Under the pieces are notes generated by a model that searched no databases, was not told where the DNA came from, and saw nothing but the letters and a program-made list of their open reading frames with translations. Positions 50,115 to 63,600 of a DNA stretch of 64,000 nucleotides are shown here, piece by piece. Numbering within the stretch: the stretch's first letter is position 1; the number at the start of each line of letters is the position of its first letter. Source of the DNA: Todiramphus chloris collaris (lineage: Eukaryota > Chordata > Aves > Coraciiformes > Alcedinidae); contig JANVCC010000018.1 in assembly GCA_025345505.1 (NCBI GenBank), positions 36,159,191 to 36,223,190 of the forward strand. The letters run 5' to 3'. Both the position numbers and the translations under genes were made by a program.

Positions 50115-53100
50115 AAAACTGAGAGAATACTTTTCTGAAGTAGTCAAGTAATTAACTGTTTTGAAAATATTAGCCAGGATTTATGGGAAACATTTTATTA
50201 CTACCAACTAAAGTAATTTTTCTACAATTTTACTAATGCTGTTTGTAGATGTCATAATGTTCAAAGCTCCACGCTAACAACCCCCCTTTTCATTCCTCCT
50301 TGATATTACAGAAGTTGCCACCACTATTAATATCTAAATGAACTCAAGACGACATATTCAAAATTACTCCTAATGAGATTTCTACTTGGGAAAAATTGGA
50401 GGAATGTTTATAAACTTTGCTATAGAAGTGGAACACTCAAGCTCAATAAAATGGTGTATTTATAAGAGTAATGTTCTTTCCAGAAGTCATCTAAGAAATA
50501 AGAACTGCTTTTGCTTTCATTGTAGAAACAGGAGCTTTCTGAAATCCCTAGAAAAAAAGTATGAACATTGCATTTTACATTGAAAAATTGGCAACACTTT
50601 CAGCTGACCTACACTGGACATACTATCACATCCTATGCTAGTGGCTATGGTTGCATTTTATTGTCACAAATTTAGCTTTCTTAAAGATTGCCTTTGAAGC
50701 AAGTTCAAACTTTCAGTCCAACTGTCTCACTGGTAAGCTTATATTCAAATATTTATTAACAATGACTGGAAAAAAAGTTAATTTGAGACTAAATTAAGGC
50801 CCCAGAAGTGTTCTAACTCTATTTTAACATTTGTAACAGGTGGATAGAAGTTTTAGATGGTTCCTCCTCATAGTCTCCTCAAATACTCAAGATCCTGGTG
50901 ATTAAATCAGTGATCTCAAAAGAGTAATGTATAAAATTATAGCTCTTATAATAGGGGTCTAGGTGAGAAAAAGAAGTGGCTGCACACTCCTCAGAACTGT
51001 TTATAATCTTCTGCTAAGCCCAGTGCTATCTATCCTTTTCATAGTATTATTTAGGCCTTCCTTAGGGAACCTCAGATGTGTACCAAATGGTCTCCCAATT
51101 TCTGGTACAGAGTGAAGGAAGACACTGATGTTATTTTAGATTATAGAGGCAGCAGTATGTATGCAGTTTTTATCTGATTTTATTTCAGGCTGCTTAGAAA
51201 CTTAGGATATATCTACACTAGAATCTTTGGATATGATTGTAGCATACTTTGCAGAATAAACCTAAGCTTCAAATTAGCTGGCTTAGATACCAACTTTGGT
51301 CTACTGAGAAAGTACCATGTACCAAATAGTTAAAAAGAGTATTTTGTCTGCTCTTCCTAAATTCTATTTCTATCTGTATTACTTGCCTTTTTGCATATAA
51401 CTCACTCCTTGGATTTCTGAATATTAATCCGCAAAAAAAAAATCTTTGTATATATTTCACTGGTCTTGGTAAATCGTTTTTTCAGAGCTGCTGGAATTCT
51501 TGCTGGATTCAATCACCATCGAAGATGCACAGTACTTCTGAAACTAGACCCAGGTCACACTTTTTTGGAAGGATTGGGAGGAATCATGAATGAAATTTAT
51601 ACTAATCCCAGATTCTCTTATTTTGGTGTTCAAAGCAAAACTCTTTCTGTTACTTGTAATCACTGGTAAATTCTATGACTAATCATTCAAAGTTATTAAT
51701 CTATATGTATTCCAATGACTAGAGATATATTGCCTAAAAAATAAACTTACTGAAGTAACCAAGCTGTAAGTCCCCTGTTAATGATTTACCAATCAGAGAT
51801 CCATCTGCCTTTCCACTAGACAACAATCCAACTTCTGCTCTTTGCTCTCCTAGCTAGCATTACAATGTTCACATCCATAGTTAGATTTACCTGGTCAACT
51901 TGAGTATTCACTATTTGAGTGTGTTATATGCTAGAGTGTAGCACCTACTAAGACTGGTCACATTGGAGCAGTTTAAGAATGCCAGTTAATACAACTTACG
52001 CTTCTTTATGGTTACTCATTCACAAAACTACGGAGCTGAATTCTCCAGATTTCTGGGACCACTTTGCATCCCAAAAAGGAGCTTCTTAAATCACAGAAGA
52101 AATCAAAGAATTTTTCTTCCATAGATGAACCATCCTGTCACCACAAGCCAACCAGCAACTTAACTTCTTGACTAAGAAAAAGGTGTTTAATATTTTTTTC
52201 AGAAAAAAAGTATGTGGATGAGGGAAACATATGGCAAGTGTTCCACTCCTGTAATACTACCATGTAATCAAGCCCGTAATTAGGAAAAATGAAGTAAAAC
52301 TATCTTTTTTCTTTCTGTAGTGCCTTCTTGAGAATATACAAGTTCAGCTTGAGCTTCCTTATAATGCCAACAATTGTTATTACGCAACATAAAGCAGAAC
52401 ATCTGAATTGTCCATGTAATTCCTACGACTGTGAGTTTTCTGAAAGAGGTCTGAGAACATTTTTGTGGTATTAGATCACATAGTCTAAAACAGTAACCAA
52501 AGGTTAATTACACTTATTCTATAATAATAATTTTATCTCTTTTTTCCATTACCTGTCTGAAAGTTATATTCCCTGTCACTCACCTAATACACATGTATTT
52601 TTAAAGGCTATCGATCCATTACGTGTTGAGATGATGGTGAACACGGAACACCCACGAAAGCCCTGTGTGACACAACACCCTAATAGGTGCCTGTAAATGA
52701 GTGAACCTGCTCACCCTATTCCAGCAGCAGCAGTATTTTTTTGCAGAAATGCCAGGAGGAAGTAGGTGGATGGTGCTACAGTAATTTTTCTTGTATATGC
52801 ACATATTACCATGCTGGGAATAAATGTTTACATGGGATGACGTCTTATGAAAAAACGTGCAAGTTAACAAATTAAATAATGCTTCCAACTTGTACAGTAT
52901 CAGACAGATATCTAGATGTTCACATTAAACATTCATCGTGGCATTTGAGGTAGACCACAAAATCCATCCTGCACTTGCTGGTTGCAGTTCAGTGGATGTA
53001 TATGATCCGTAACATACTGAACATAATCAGAATTATGCTATCAAGTGTTGTTCCTCTTATGTAAACTGTAATGTACTATCAAAGAAGCTCATCTAGAAAA

Positions 53101-55697
53101 ATTACTTACTGATCATTGTTTTCTTATATGAGACAGCTTAGAGCCTGGCATCTATTTCTCCTTGGTCCCTAAGTCTCCAAATTCCATCTCTTGATGAGTG
53201 AAAGACAAGAGCTAAAAAATGGTTAAATTAATAGTTTATTTTCTGGTAGGCTTTAGTAGATAAAAATATAAAAAAGGTCAGAGTGGTTACATCATGAAAT
53301 TTATTCATACTGGCAGGATCCTCTGTACATTAAAATTAAAAAAAATAAATAAATAGAAAGTAGATATCAAATGCTTCTACTCACTGCCAACAAACAAAAC
53401 AAAACTGTTTCAGAACCATCTATCATATTCAATCATGTGCTCAAGCAATGCAAAAGGTAATGAAGGCACCATTGCTTCTACTTCAGGAAGCTATAAAAGA
53501 AGAGGCTGACTAAAAAACAAGAATGGCACAAGAAAGAAGAAATGTTATGCTTTGAAACTGCCTATTTGATTACAACTGCAATGTTCCATTTAATAGATTA
53601 AAAGGGAAGCTCACATAGAAGCAAATGGTCAGGAGTATTAGACTGTCCATCTAGCCAACTATTAAAGTACTTTGTAATTATTTATTTTTATTTTTTGTGA
53701 GCTGTAATCAACAAAAAATATTATTTATATTCATGAAAATGAGAAATTGCAAAATGTATTTTCACAGGCTTTGGGAATGCTGCCATATGCCCCTAACCAC
53801 TTAGTGAAAGGATGACCACTGAACATGGAGGCTGCTGTTGGTAGGGCATCACACCACTCTTGAAAATCCTCACTCAGGATTCTGCAGGAATCTCCTCCAG
53901 AATTCAGGAAAATTTTCTCTTTCACAGAAACCTAGCCATTTTTTTTCATTTGTCTCAGGGCTCTGATAGGCAATGATAACATGACCTCAACTGGAAATTA
54001 GGATCAGATGGTGAACTGAGATATTAGTTCTGTAAACTTCTCATAATTTGACAATGCTAGCAAATGAAAATCTCCCCTCATTGTGCATCTCTCCTCTCTA
54101 TGACTTAGGAAACTAGATCATCTGGACCAAGCCATTAGCTACTGTAATCAGGGTGGGTTTTTTCCTGAATTTATTCAGTTTCTCATCCAAATGCTCAAAA
54201 GACATTGACACTGGGATGTATTTTTGGTCAGGAAACACATATCCATTACACTGCTTCCCTCCCCCCACTTCCCTCAAGAAGGCCAGGAAAGATGTACAAT
54301 AACTGTAGTTGTCTGCAAAGTCTCTTCCCTAGAGAAGGGAATAATGAGCTCTTGGAAATGTTTAAAGACTACTAAATAAGAAAAGCATCTAGCAATGATC
54401 TGGTAAAACAGTTTTAATGCCATGAGATTCCACTCAATATCTCCAGTACTATTATTTTTAACTGAAAAACTAGGACTACAGCCAATTTTATACTTCTGGA
54501 ATTATTATTGTTTCATAAATTTATACGTATATACACATACACATCTTTTAAAATGCCTACATTTCCTGGCATCCAATGTAGACAGATAGACAGCTAGTGC
54601 TTCAAATCTTGACAAAATTCAGCTAAATAATCAAGTCCCCACCCACCTCCAAATAACTAAAGCATAAATGTGTCCAAAATATTTTCAGTTTCTTTCCTTT
54701 TTTTTGCTTTAAAAAAAAAAAAAAAAAAAGGCACATTAAGATTTTTGCAAATTCAAAAATATTGTAACTTTTCTGGTATACAAATTCAGAACAGCAAGTA
54801 GAGACTGTCTCTATGGATTTCTCCATGACCTTCCTGGTTGGAAGCATGGATAGTGCTGTGAAAATGGTTACACCATTCAAACACAGGAAACAGAACTCAG
54901 CTTATGCACTCAATGCCAGTGTACAATGGCTAGCAAATACTGAATAGCATAAAGAGCAACGAGCCCCACACAGAGAAACCCTACAAATAACAGCTCTGGA
55001 AGTGCATTTGTCAACTTCCAGATGTTGCTTCTCACCCTTGAAGCACCAACAGAGGCTAGAAGCATCATGAAAGCTTGCATGCACTATCCAAACATGCCCA
55101 GTGTTGGGCTTTTAAGTGTAGCACTCAGCAGCTAAACTTTTTCAAAGATTGGCTCAAGTCTCCAGTAAAAATTCTAGTAGACTTCTAAAGTCATGAGCAA
55201 CAAGGCCATGACCTGAGCTCCAAAGGAATCTCATCTCTGTGAGGAAGAGTGACACTATGGCTTTCACTCTGTCCTACAAAAAATCCCCTCATTAGCTCTC
55301 AGCTTTCATCTCTAGTCCAAGAAGATCTTTACTGCCCTTTTCATAGTTTCAAAGTATTATAAAGAACTTCTTAATAGACCAAAGTGGGTTTTAGATGCTG
55401 GAATCTCATACTTTTCCTGATATTCTTGCAGTGTTTGATACAAATTCAAACATTGATCCAGTGTCGCTGCCTTATCTTTGTGACAAGAGACAGGCAACTT
55501 GTTCTAGAAGTACAGGCTATACCCTAACCAGGACTATCTGTACCACAACTGATGTCTGAAAAAAGCAATGATTTTTCAGACTGAAACACTACAAACTATA
55601 GAAGCCATGTTTACATTAACACTGAGAACAACTCCTCTCCATATTGCACCACACAAAGTGAAGAATACAACTCTCAACAAAGCCAAAGCTCGCAGTG

Positions 55698-55854
55698 AAT
55701 AGAATAATTCCAGTTGGAAGGGACCTACAACTGTCATCTAGTTCAACTCATCACCTCAGGGCTGACCAAAAGTCAAGGCAATATGCATTAAGGGCACTGC
55801 TTAAAAGCCTCTTAAACATTGACATAATGTATTTCTCTTTGGTCCAAGGGACAG
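55698..55854 (-). mobile_element. CR1 LINE 3' fragment, old subtype, minus strand
   Basis: The plus strand has AATAGAATAATTCCAGTTGG, then AAGGGACCTACAACTGTCAT, CTAGTTCAACT and TCAGGGCTGACCAAAAGTCA, then TTAAGGGCACTGCTTAAAAG and CCTCTTAAACATTGACAT. This wording belongs to an older CR1 subtype, read in reverse. It is diverged and truncated. Confidence 0.8.
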
Positions 55855-58560
55855 CTAGGAAAAGGAAAGAGAAAGAACTGTGTTAGTGCAGAGGTAAGAC
55901 CGCAGAAAATTTAATGATTAGCTGTTTTAAACACATTAGCTCTGCCTGTCATTTCTTGTCCAGAGCAAACCTAACTGGGAGAGATCTAGCAAACTGCAAA
56001 AAAGGATGCTGCACCTCAGGCACTAACACCAGTTGCTTGTCATGTGGAAAACAGGTGAGCTATGTCACTGGAGAAGGGCAGCTGCACATATCAAAAGAGG
56101 AAAAAAAGGCATGGGGAGCAGGCCTGACTTTCTCAAATACATTCACATCTATTTACAGCACAACTCACTGATAATGACCATATGCTTTTGACCATAGTTT
56201 TATGATACAGTATCACTGTTCAAGTAATATCATATATCTACTATAGAAATGCTCCCCAGGTTTTCACTTTTTATTTTTGTTTAGTTAGTAGAATACGTGA
56301 CTACAAATATTTTAAAACTAAGTATGACAGATCTGGAATTGTACCAGCAAAATTAATAGTAGTGTAGGAGCAGTCCCTGGGACAGTAGAATACGTGGCGA
56401 AAGTCCTAAGTCAGTATTCACCACACAATCTTTTTTTGGATATTTTGCAGAGTTTAAATCATAAACAGATGTTTGTGGAAAGAAACTCTATCTCCTCTTT
56501 CTTCCATAAAATGTATTAATCATTCTAAAATGAGACTATAAAGATAATATCTTGCTGAGTCCTTAGTACTTAGCAAGGTTACTAAATACTTCATTTACAT
56601 GCCGTTTGGGACAAAGCTTAAGAAGCAAAATCTGAGATGCTTCAGTGATCTATATAAACAGTTATACATACTATTTAAATATTTATATTCTTGAGGCTGA
56701 CAAAAGGAACTGATGCCCCACCATGCTGGATCGTGGCAGAAGGCAGAATCTCTGCCTTCAAGGGCTATAGGTCCAAAGAACAGAAACAATCCAGTGACCT
56801 TCCTGAGACTGAATACACAAGCAAATTAATTTGAGAAAGAATGAACACAATTTAGCTACATTATGACATTCCTTTCTTATTTTTGTTGGGGACGGTGGTG
56901 GCAAGGAAGTAGTAAAGAAGATGAAAAACAGTAGTTGTTGCTTATCTTCTGTTCATCCCTTATTAAGAGACTGGGAAGGATGGGACCTGTGCTGTGCTAT
57001 GACAGAGCCAGCCACAGAACCAAGACTGTGGGACATACCCCAGACAGCAAGAGCATGCCAGAGACAGCTGAAGTTGGGACATCATGAAATGAAGTACCTA
57101 AATAGCAAATGCAATACTTTTAGAAAGCTTCAGAATCCAAATCATGAACCGACAATCCAGGAGAGTATGAAGGAGGGAAAAGCTGTGACATAGAAGAATT
57201 AGAGGTAATTATAGGCAAGAACAAAAATGGGTAAAAACATAGGTAGGATTAGGATTGAATAAGCTTCTCCAGAGAGAAAGGGGCAATAAAGGAGGAGGCA
57301 GAGTTGGAACTTAGAAAAGTCAATCAGGAAGTAAAGGCGACAGGATGAGATACCACTGGTAGAAGGCAGCTGTAGGAGGTAAGCAAAAACAGAAATACAA
57401 ACAGACCAAAAAACGTGGAATGAGTGAGTCAATAAAAAGGTGCAGACTGTCATTACACGCAAGCCAACATTTCATAACCCTTAGGTCTGATTTCCAAACT
57501 GACTCAAAGCTCAGGCACTGATCAGACTGCAAAGCTGCACACTATTTTGTGCTGAACAGCTGCAGTAGATGGGCTGTTGCAGACAGTAGGAGGGTTCATT
57601 TTCTCATTTACTGGTGAGGTAGGGAGCTCTCGTGTTAAGCAAAGTACATCCAAGCCACATCACACCAGGCAAGGTTACTGTCTTCAACAACTTCTGTCCT
57701 CCAGGGAAGGAAAAATTCAAGCAGACCACAAGTAATTGCGTCGTGACATTCAAGACCTAACTAAGGACTATACCATGTTAGGGCAAAACATATGCAACTG
57801 GTCACTGTGCTATCAGCTGCGCAATCAGGAATGCTTGAATCCACAAAATCTGGCAATGTATTTATTTTTATTTTATTTTTGATGCCTTCACTATTCTCAG
57901 TTCCCAGCATTGCTGTGATAGAAGTTACAGTCATCTAGAGGTGGTGGAGTTCACTCACTCTTAGAGGTCCCTACAGTCAGGAATCTCAGCTATCATTTAA
58001 TAGCACAAAAAGGGTAACCCACCAGTGGTCTTCTCACACAGCACACAGAAGAGTAAAGCATACAAAAAGAAAATATCAGAGTTTTCCCAGCAGAGGACCA
58101 TCTCCTAATAAATCCTCCTTCTGAGAATATGACATCCATGCCTGCATCAAGAGCCTCAAAGTGACACCTCTCAGCAGCAGAACACTGGACTTAATTACCT
58201 AATGACTAAATAAGCAAAAGGAAACATTAAGCTAACAGGTTCATGTAAATGTGATATTTAAACAAAGGCAACCACAGGCATTATCTGAATCAAAGCGTCA
58301 GGCACTATAAATGAAGAGTGTCCCTAGCACAGATGGTAGTGAAGTTTATGACTACTATAAACCGCGTAACATTTCACAATGATCAAAGCAATCTAAGCCA
58401 GGTCTATTTTGGTACCATCAGCACTGCTCAAAACTTCCAAGATTAGTTCATGGCACCGTCTTGTCTTACAACTGACAAGTGGGTAACACACTAGCACTTG
58501 TTTTCTGCCTTCTACTTGTCTCAAAAGTCAGTCCCTTTTATTTTCATAACATTGTACTAC

Positions 58561-58688
58561 AAAAAAAAAAAAAAAAAAAAAAAAAAAANNNNNNNNNNNN
58601 NNNNNNNNNNNNNNNNNNNNNNNNNNNNNNNNNNNNNNNNNNNNNNNNNNNNNNNNNNNNNNNNNNNNNNNNNNNNNNNNNNNNNNNN

Positions 58689-58730
<42 letters not shown>
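58561..58730. other. Assembly gap (100 N) inside a poly-A tract
   Basis: Twenty-eight A (58561-58588), exactly 100 N (58589-58688), then 42 A (58689-58730). The round gap size is a placeholder, so the true length is unknown. Open frames drawn through it (poly-lysine or poly-phenylalanine) are meaningless. The A on both sides suggests a long A-run that stopped sequencing or assembly. Confidence 0.98.
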
Positions 58731-58732
<2 letters not shown>

Positions 58733-58919
58733 AGCCTAAATTAAGAGCTTTTTCATTTTCTTTTTTTAAATGAAAATAATTACAATAAAAATGAATTTTC
58801 TTTCCACTCAAGCCATTCTTATCCGAAGGAGATATTTGTTAACTATTCATATACAAACTGATGACTCAGATTCTTTGGACTTTACATCCATATCTGACTT
58901 CTAAAATCGGACACATAAC

Positions 58920-59462
58920 CATAGAATCATAGAATTGTCAGGGTTGGAAGGGACCTTAAAGATCATCTAGCTCCAACCCCCCTGCCATGGGCAGGGACAC
59001 CTCCCACTAGAGCAGGTTGCTCACAGCCCCATCCAGCCTGGTCTTAAAAACTTCCAAGGATGGGGCTTCCACCACCTCTCTGGGCAACCTGTGCCAGTGT
59101 CTCACCACCCTCATGGGGAAGAAATTCTTCCTAATGTCTAACCTGAATTGACCTATCTCTGGCTTTAATCCATTCCCTCCAGTCCTATCACTGCCCAACA
59201 GCCTAAAAAGTCCCTCCCCAGCTTTCTTGTAGCCCCCTTCAGATACTGGAAGGCCACAATAAGGTCTCCCCGGAGCCTTCTCTTCTCCAGACTGAACAAC
59301 CCCAACTCTCTCAGTCTGTGCCCACAGGAGAGGTGCTCCAGCTCTCTGATCATCCTCATGGCCCTTCTCTGGACACGTTTCAGCACATCCACATCCTTCC
59401 TGTAATAGGGGCTCCAGAACTGGACGCAGTACTCCAGGTGGGGGTCTCATAGGAGTGGAGTT
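58920..59462 (-). mobile_element. CR1 LINE, 5'-truncated, relatively well preserved, minus strand
   Basis: The plus strand starts CATAGAATCATAGAATTGTC, then GGTTGGAAGGGACCTTAAAG, the reverse of a CR1 3' end. Minus-strand frames at 59392-59165 and 59450-59007 encode [35 protein letters not shown] and, one frame over, [40 protein letters not shown]. The two halves are in different frames, so there is one frameshift near 59220-59240. Substitutions from the expected CR1 text are few, suggesting it is among the youngest copies here. Confidence 0.95.
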
Positions 59463-59886
59463 TGATGCCCTCTATAAACCTCGTTTTTTTTAGTGGGTGT
59501 TATAAAAAAAGTCATCCTTGGCCATTTCTCTTTGAATGATTCAACATCTCCAAAGTAACTTCTGTAACCCAGGGGAAAAAACACAATAGAAAACACCTTA
59601 AAAGCCTGGGCAGTTTAATTAACATTAAGTTTTCATTTTTAAGTTTTATCTTATACAACTGTGCCTTTGTTTAAAAGCCTCTTAACACTTTGATTGCATA
59701 TTTGTCACCTTGATTAGTTTTGTAACAGCGCAGTTAAATTATAAACCTGAAACCCCATTAAAACCCCGGTATGCAAACCAATTGTTTCAAAGGCTCAAAT
59801 ACAAAGGCACAGGGCGTTACTTAAAACCTCCAGCCTCACGAGTGACATTGCTATTTTTATCAGCCAAAAAGTAACTAAGGCAGATT

Positions 59887-59916
59887 CCCCCCCCCCCCCC
59901 CCTTTTTTTTTTCCCC
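59887..59916. repeat. Homopolymer block C16 T10 C4
   Basis: Sixteen C, ten T and four C in a row on the plus strand (G4 A10 G16 in the ME1 transcript). It is a pure pyrimidine/purine block that may fold into a G-quadruplex or triplex. Homopolymer lengths may be inexact in the assembly. Confidence 0.9.
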
Positions 59917-60644
59917 AATTGCAGTAGGATTTCTAACAAAGAAAGAAGGCAAGGTGAGAAAAATGAGACAACATTTGAAAATTGTTATATAGTGCAGTGT
60001 GGCAATACTTACTGAGGCTGAAACTAGTGCAGTGGTTTTCTTTGGAGCACAGACTATGTTCTTTGTCAAGAATCTGTTTTGTCCCATGTTCTGTGAAGTG
60101 GTTATTTGACATTGCCTCTGCTCCTTAAGCGAAACCTGCTGCCAACAAGCCTCGATGGAGAGAACACTATAGCCCCAGTAACCTTTTCAACCGTTGAAGT
60201 GCATATTAACTCCTTGTTCTCAACCATCTGACCTCTTGCCCTCAAACACAGAGTAGAAAAACCTGTTTTAGCACCTAATTCTAAAACAAAAATATATTTT
60301 GCAGATATTCAAATCCTAAAATACGCAGCCCTTTCCTTGTCTTCCACTCTCAAGTTTTCTCTATAACGTGCTTTTATACCAATAGCTGCAATGACAAACT
60401 CTGCTTCGATGATACTTTATAATACAATAAAAGCCCGGAGAAGCAGAATGATGGCAGGAACACAACCCATGGAAGAAGAGGTTTTCCACAAATGCCGAAT
60501 ATTTGCAGAAGGCGCCTTAAGTTCAATAAGGGCGTGTGGGGATTGACTCCAAGGGAAGTATGACAAGATTTTCTTTATGAAGTCACTGTAACAGAAAAAT
60601 TGTTGCATATAATATCAGGACAATATATGGCAATTTTTTTGCTG

Positions 60645-60665
60645 GGGGGGTGTGGGGGTGTGGGG
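60645..60665 (+). other. Potential G-quadruplex motif
   Basis: Three G-runs (6, 5 and 4 G) separated by TGT. The first run can be split to supply four G-tracts of at least two to three, so a quadruplex on the plus strand is possible. It is not in the ME1 RNA strand. No function is implied by the context. Confidence 0.55.
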
Positions 60666-63600
60666 AAAGAAGTCTTTTGGAAGTGTACATAGAAACTAAA
60701 ATAGGGTTTTCTGGAGACCTGGGGAAGGTCGAATTGATTCTAAGCAAACCTCTTTTATATACACTGTAATATTGCTGTTCTTCACGTACAAAATTTAGTG
60801 TGTCTTCTTAATATTTAATACAGATTTAAAAAAAAAAAGTAAAAAACACTACAGTATATTTTGATATTGATCAAATCTTCCTTATAAAAATTTCCTAATT
60901 CATAAAAGTTTGTGTTTAATATTAAGGAAAAAATACAACATAACCTTTAGCCCTAGAAAAACCCTGTGTTATTTATTAGATACAAAAATTGCATTCAGAC
61001 CACATGAAATTGGCATCAGGTCTAAATCAAAGGCCTTAAGAATTCATTGCTCAATGCAGACGTGTTTGACTATTAACAGTCCAATCTAGACTTCTTAAGC
61101 TGTTTTTTGTTACCTCTGCTGAAAAGACAGGTCATTTTTTTTTTAAAAAACATGTATCCCGCACTCCCAGCCAATTAATAACAACAAAGCCATGTAGCCC
61201 ACCTCTTCCCTCCTCCACCTTAGCTCTCCTTCCTGGGCCAAAGACCAGAATCAAAGCATACCTGCCTATCTGAGCTCAAAGGCAAAGGCAGCTGGAAGAA
61301 ATGCAAAGTGGTGCCGGTTCTTATGTCCAGAGACCAAGGCATGGGAGCTGCCTGCTCAGAGGGCAGTGTCTGCTAAAGGAATTGATTAATTCAGGTAGAA
61401 ACCTTGTTGAAAGTGCACAGTGGATGCTACACCCCATGATTCCCTCATTAGTTTTATTTGGGACATTTTGCAAGCAAGTCAGTCAAGTGTCTTAAAGATA
61501 GGGACCCGCAGCATTTGAAGATGGTGCTGTGACCAGGTAAGGATGCTTTGCAACTGAATCTGACATTGAGATCTTATCCACTATTCCTCACGTATACTAT
61601 TTCAAAAAAGGCCATCCTGCAACAACCAGTGTATGCTGGCATTTTAGCTAAGAGCAACAGATGAGCAGCTGGTTCCCATTTTGAAGTCTGATTTGGAAAA
61701 TATACCAAACCAGCTGCACTCCGTTCTCTTATCCTGAAAATAATGTTCTTTAAAACTATTTTCCATATATAATTTACAGCTTCTATACTTGTCTGGCAAA
61801 GAAAAGAAAACAAATACTAACACTGCAGTCTGGCTTAGGATGAAAAATAACTTTTTAAATACAAATAATTAAAAAATTTAATAGAGTGCTCTTTTGTAAC
61901 TTTTATGACATTCTTAAATCAGCTGGTATAAATATGAAGGATAAATACATTAACTAGCTTTTTTTCCCAGTATAAATTCAGTAGAACCACTGCAATCCCA
62001 CAGCTGAAGAAATGTAGTATTCCAGAAGCCAAACACATGCTCAGATCATCATCAATTTTTCAGAAGAAAAGATTAATCAAAGCCTTTTTAATATAAACTT
62101 GATACTGTAAAAAGATCTCTAAATGTGTGGACCATTATACCCAGCCACAGAAATGGACTCAATAGGTTTTCAGATGACTCCAGGGATGACAAATGCAAAA
62201 CTTCTAACAAGGTAGGCTTTCTAGTCACCATCTACTGAAAGAACCCAAAAAAAACCCCACCAAAACCAAAAATTATTTTTAATGATGCAGGACCAAAGTA
62301 TATCAACTATATGTAAGCAAGTGGACAATATTATTGTTAAATTTGAAGATTCTCATAGTTCATGAAAGCATGTGACATACGAGATTACTGTGAGAACTGG
62401 AGTATTTCAGAGACTTGCATCACAAGTGTTTCTGTCCTTAAGTATGAAAGGTCAAACCCAGATGACATCTGGGCAAAAAATAAGCGGCTCAAACATTTTC
62501 AAAGCTTGTACGGAACCTAAAATTAATACAGTGTAAGTTTAATTATATGTGGCAACTAATGGATTATTAAAAGAGCACTATTTTTTCCTGTATTTTTTTT
62601 CTCAATGTTTTCAGATTTGCAGACTCTTATCATATTAGTAACAACCATTACAACATTTTAGTTTAACAGACATAAATAAGCTTGCTTCTATTCATGTTTT
62701 GTAAAACGAAAAATAGCTGCAGTGAATGCTTTCTAGGTCAGAGCTCTATCCCAAGCCAGAGCAATGATTCCAAATATCTATTCCATTAAGGTCTTTAAAA
62801 AAGGGAAACACAAATTTCAGAGAAGGAATTTACTTTTAGCAGTAGGAGTTAATCTCAAAACATTAATTTTATAGCATACTTTAACTAAATATTTGCAGAA
62901 ATAGTATTTTCTATGATTCTATGACTCTAGAAAGAAGGTTTCACTTTTTCTAGCAGTATTTAGCTCCATTTTTATTAAAATCTGTGTAGTTCATTTGCAG
63001 CAAACCCTGCCAGCAATCTCTTTCCAGTAGCCATTTAGGCTTGCTACAGACGAACAAGTAGATGATTAATTAACTTTCATGGTAAAATTCACCAAATTCT
63101 TACATAAAGTTAGGCAATTCAGTGATACTTCTCTTCCTGTTTCCAAAGTATAATGTTTGAAACTGATAACTTTCTGGGTTTGTACTAAGCTAAATCCCAT
63201 CTTTAGAAGGAGGAATATCAAAGTAATGCTGTGCTGGAGATAAAACAATAAACAATTTCCTTCTTCAAAAGCCAATGGAGGGAGAGAAAATTTTCCCCCT
63301 AATTGTCAGAAAGATCTAAAAAACTATGGGATTAGGAGAAAAAGATTTTTGAATTACTGAAAACCCGGGCTATTTTTCAAAATGTATTACCTTTTCTCTC
63401 ACATACCTGCCCAGTTATATAAAGATGACCTACCAGATAACTATTTTCTGCTCCTGTGGACGTGATCAGCATCTCGTCAAACTTCAGAAATCCAATTATT
63501 CAAATAAACTTAGTTATAAAATCACAAAGAACTTTGGTATTTTTGCAATTAAACAACCACACTAGCTAAACAGGCTACATAATTTAGTCAGATGTTGTCA

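Noticed and set aside
49858..50151. 97-codon K/N/Q-rich frame
   Set aside because: It is created by the A/C simple repeat at 50018-50114.
58479..58811. Poly-lysine and poly-phenylalanine frames
   Set aside because: They read through poly-A and the 100-N gap.
60417..60608. Minus-strand frame with a plausible protein-like stretch (SDFIKKILSYFPWSQSPH)
   Set aside because: Only 63 codons, no family recognised, not an ME1 segment.
62910..62932. TTCTATGATTCTATGACTCT, resembling a CR1 3' terminal repeat
   Set aside because: No CR1 body can be recognised on either side, so two ATTCTATG-like units alone are not enough.
63420..63480. Possible minus-strand exon LKFDEMLITSTGAENSYLVG
   Set aside because: It does not match any ME1 segment and lacks a clear acceptor.
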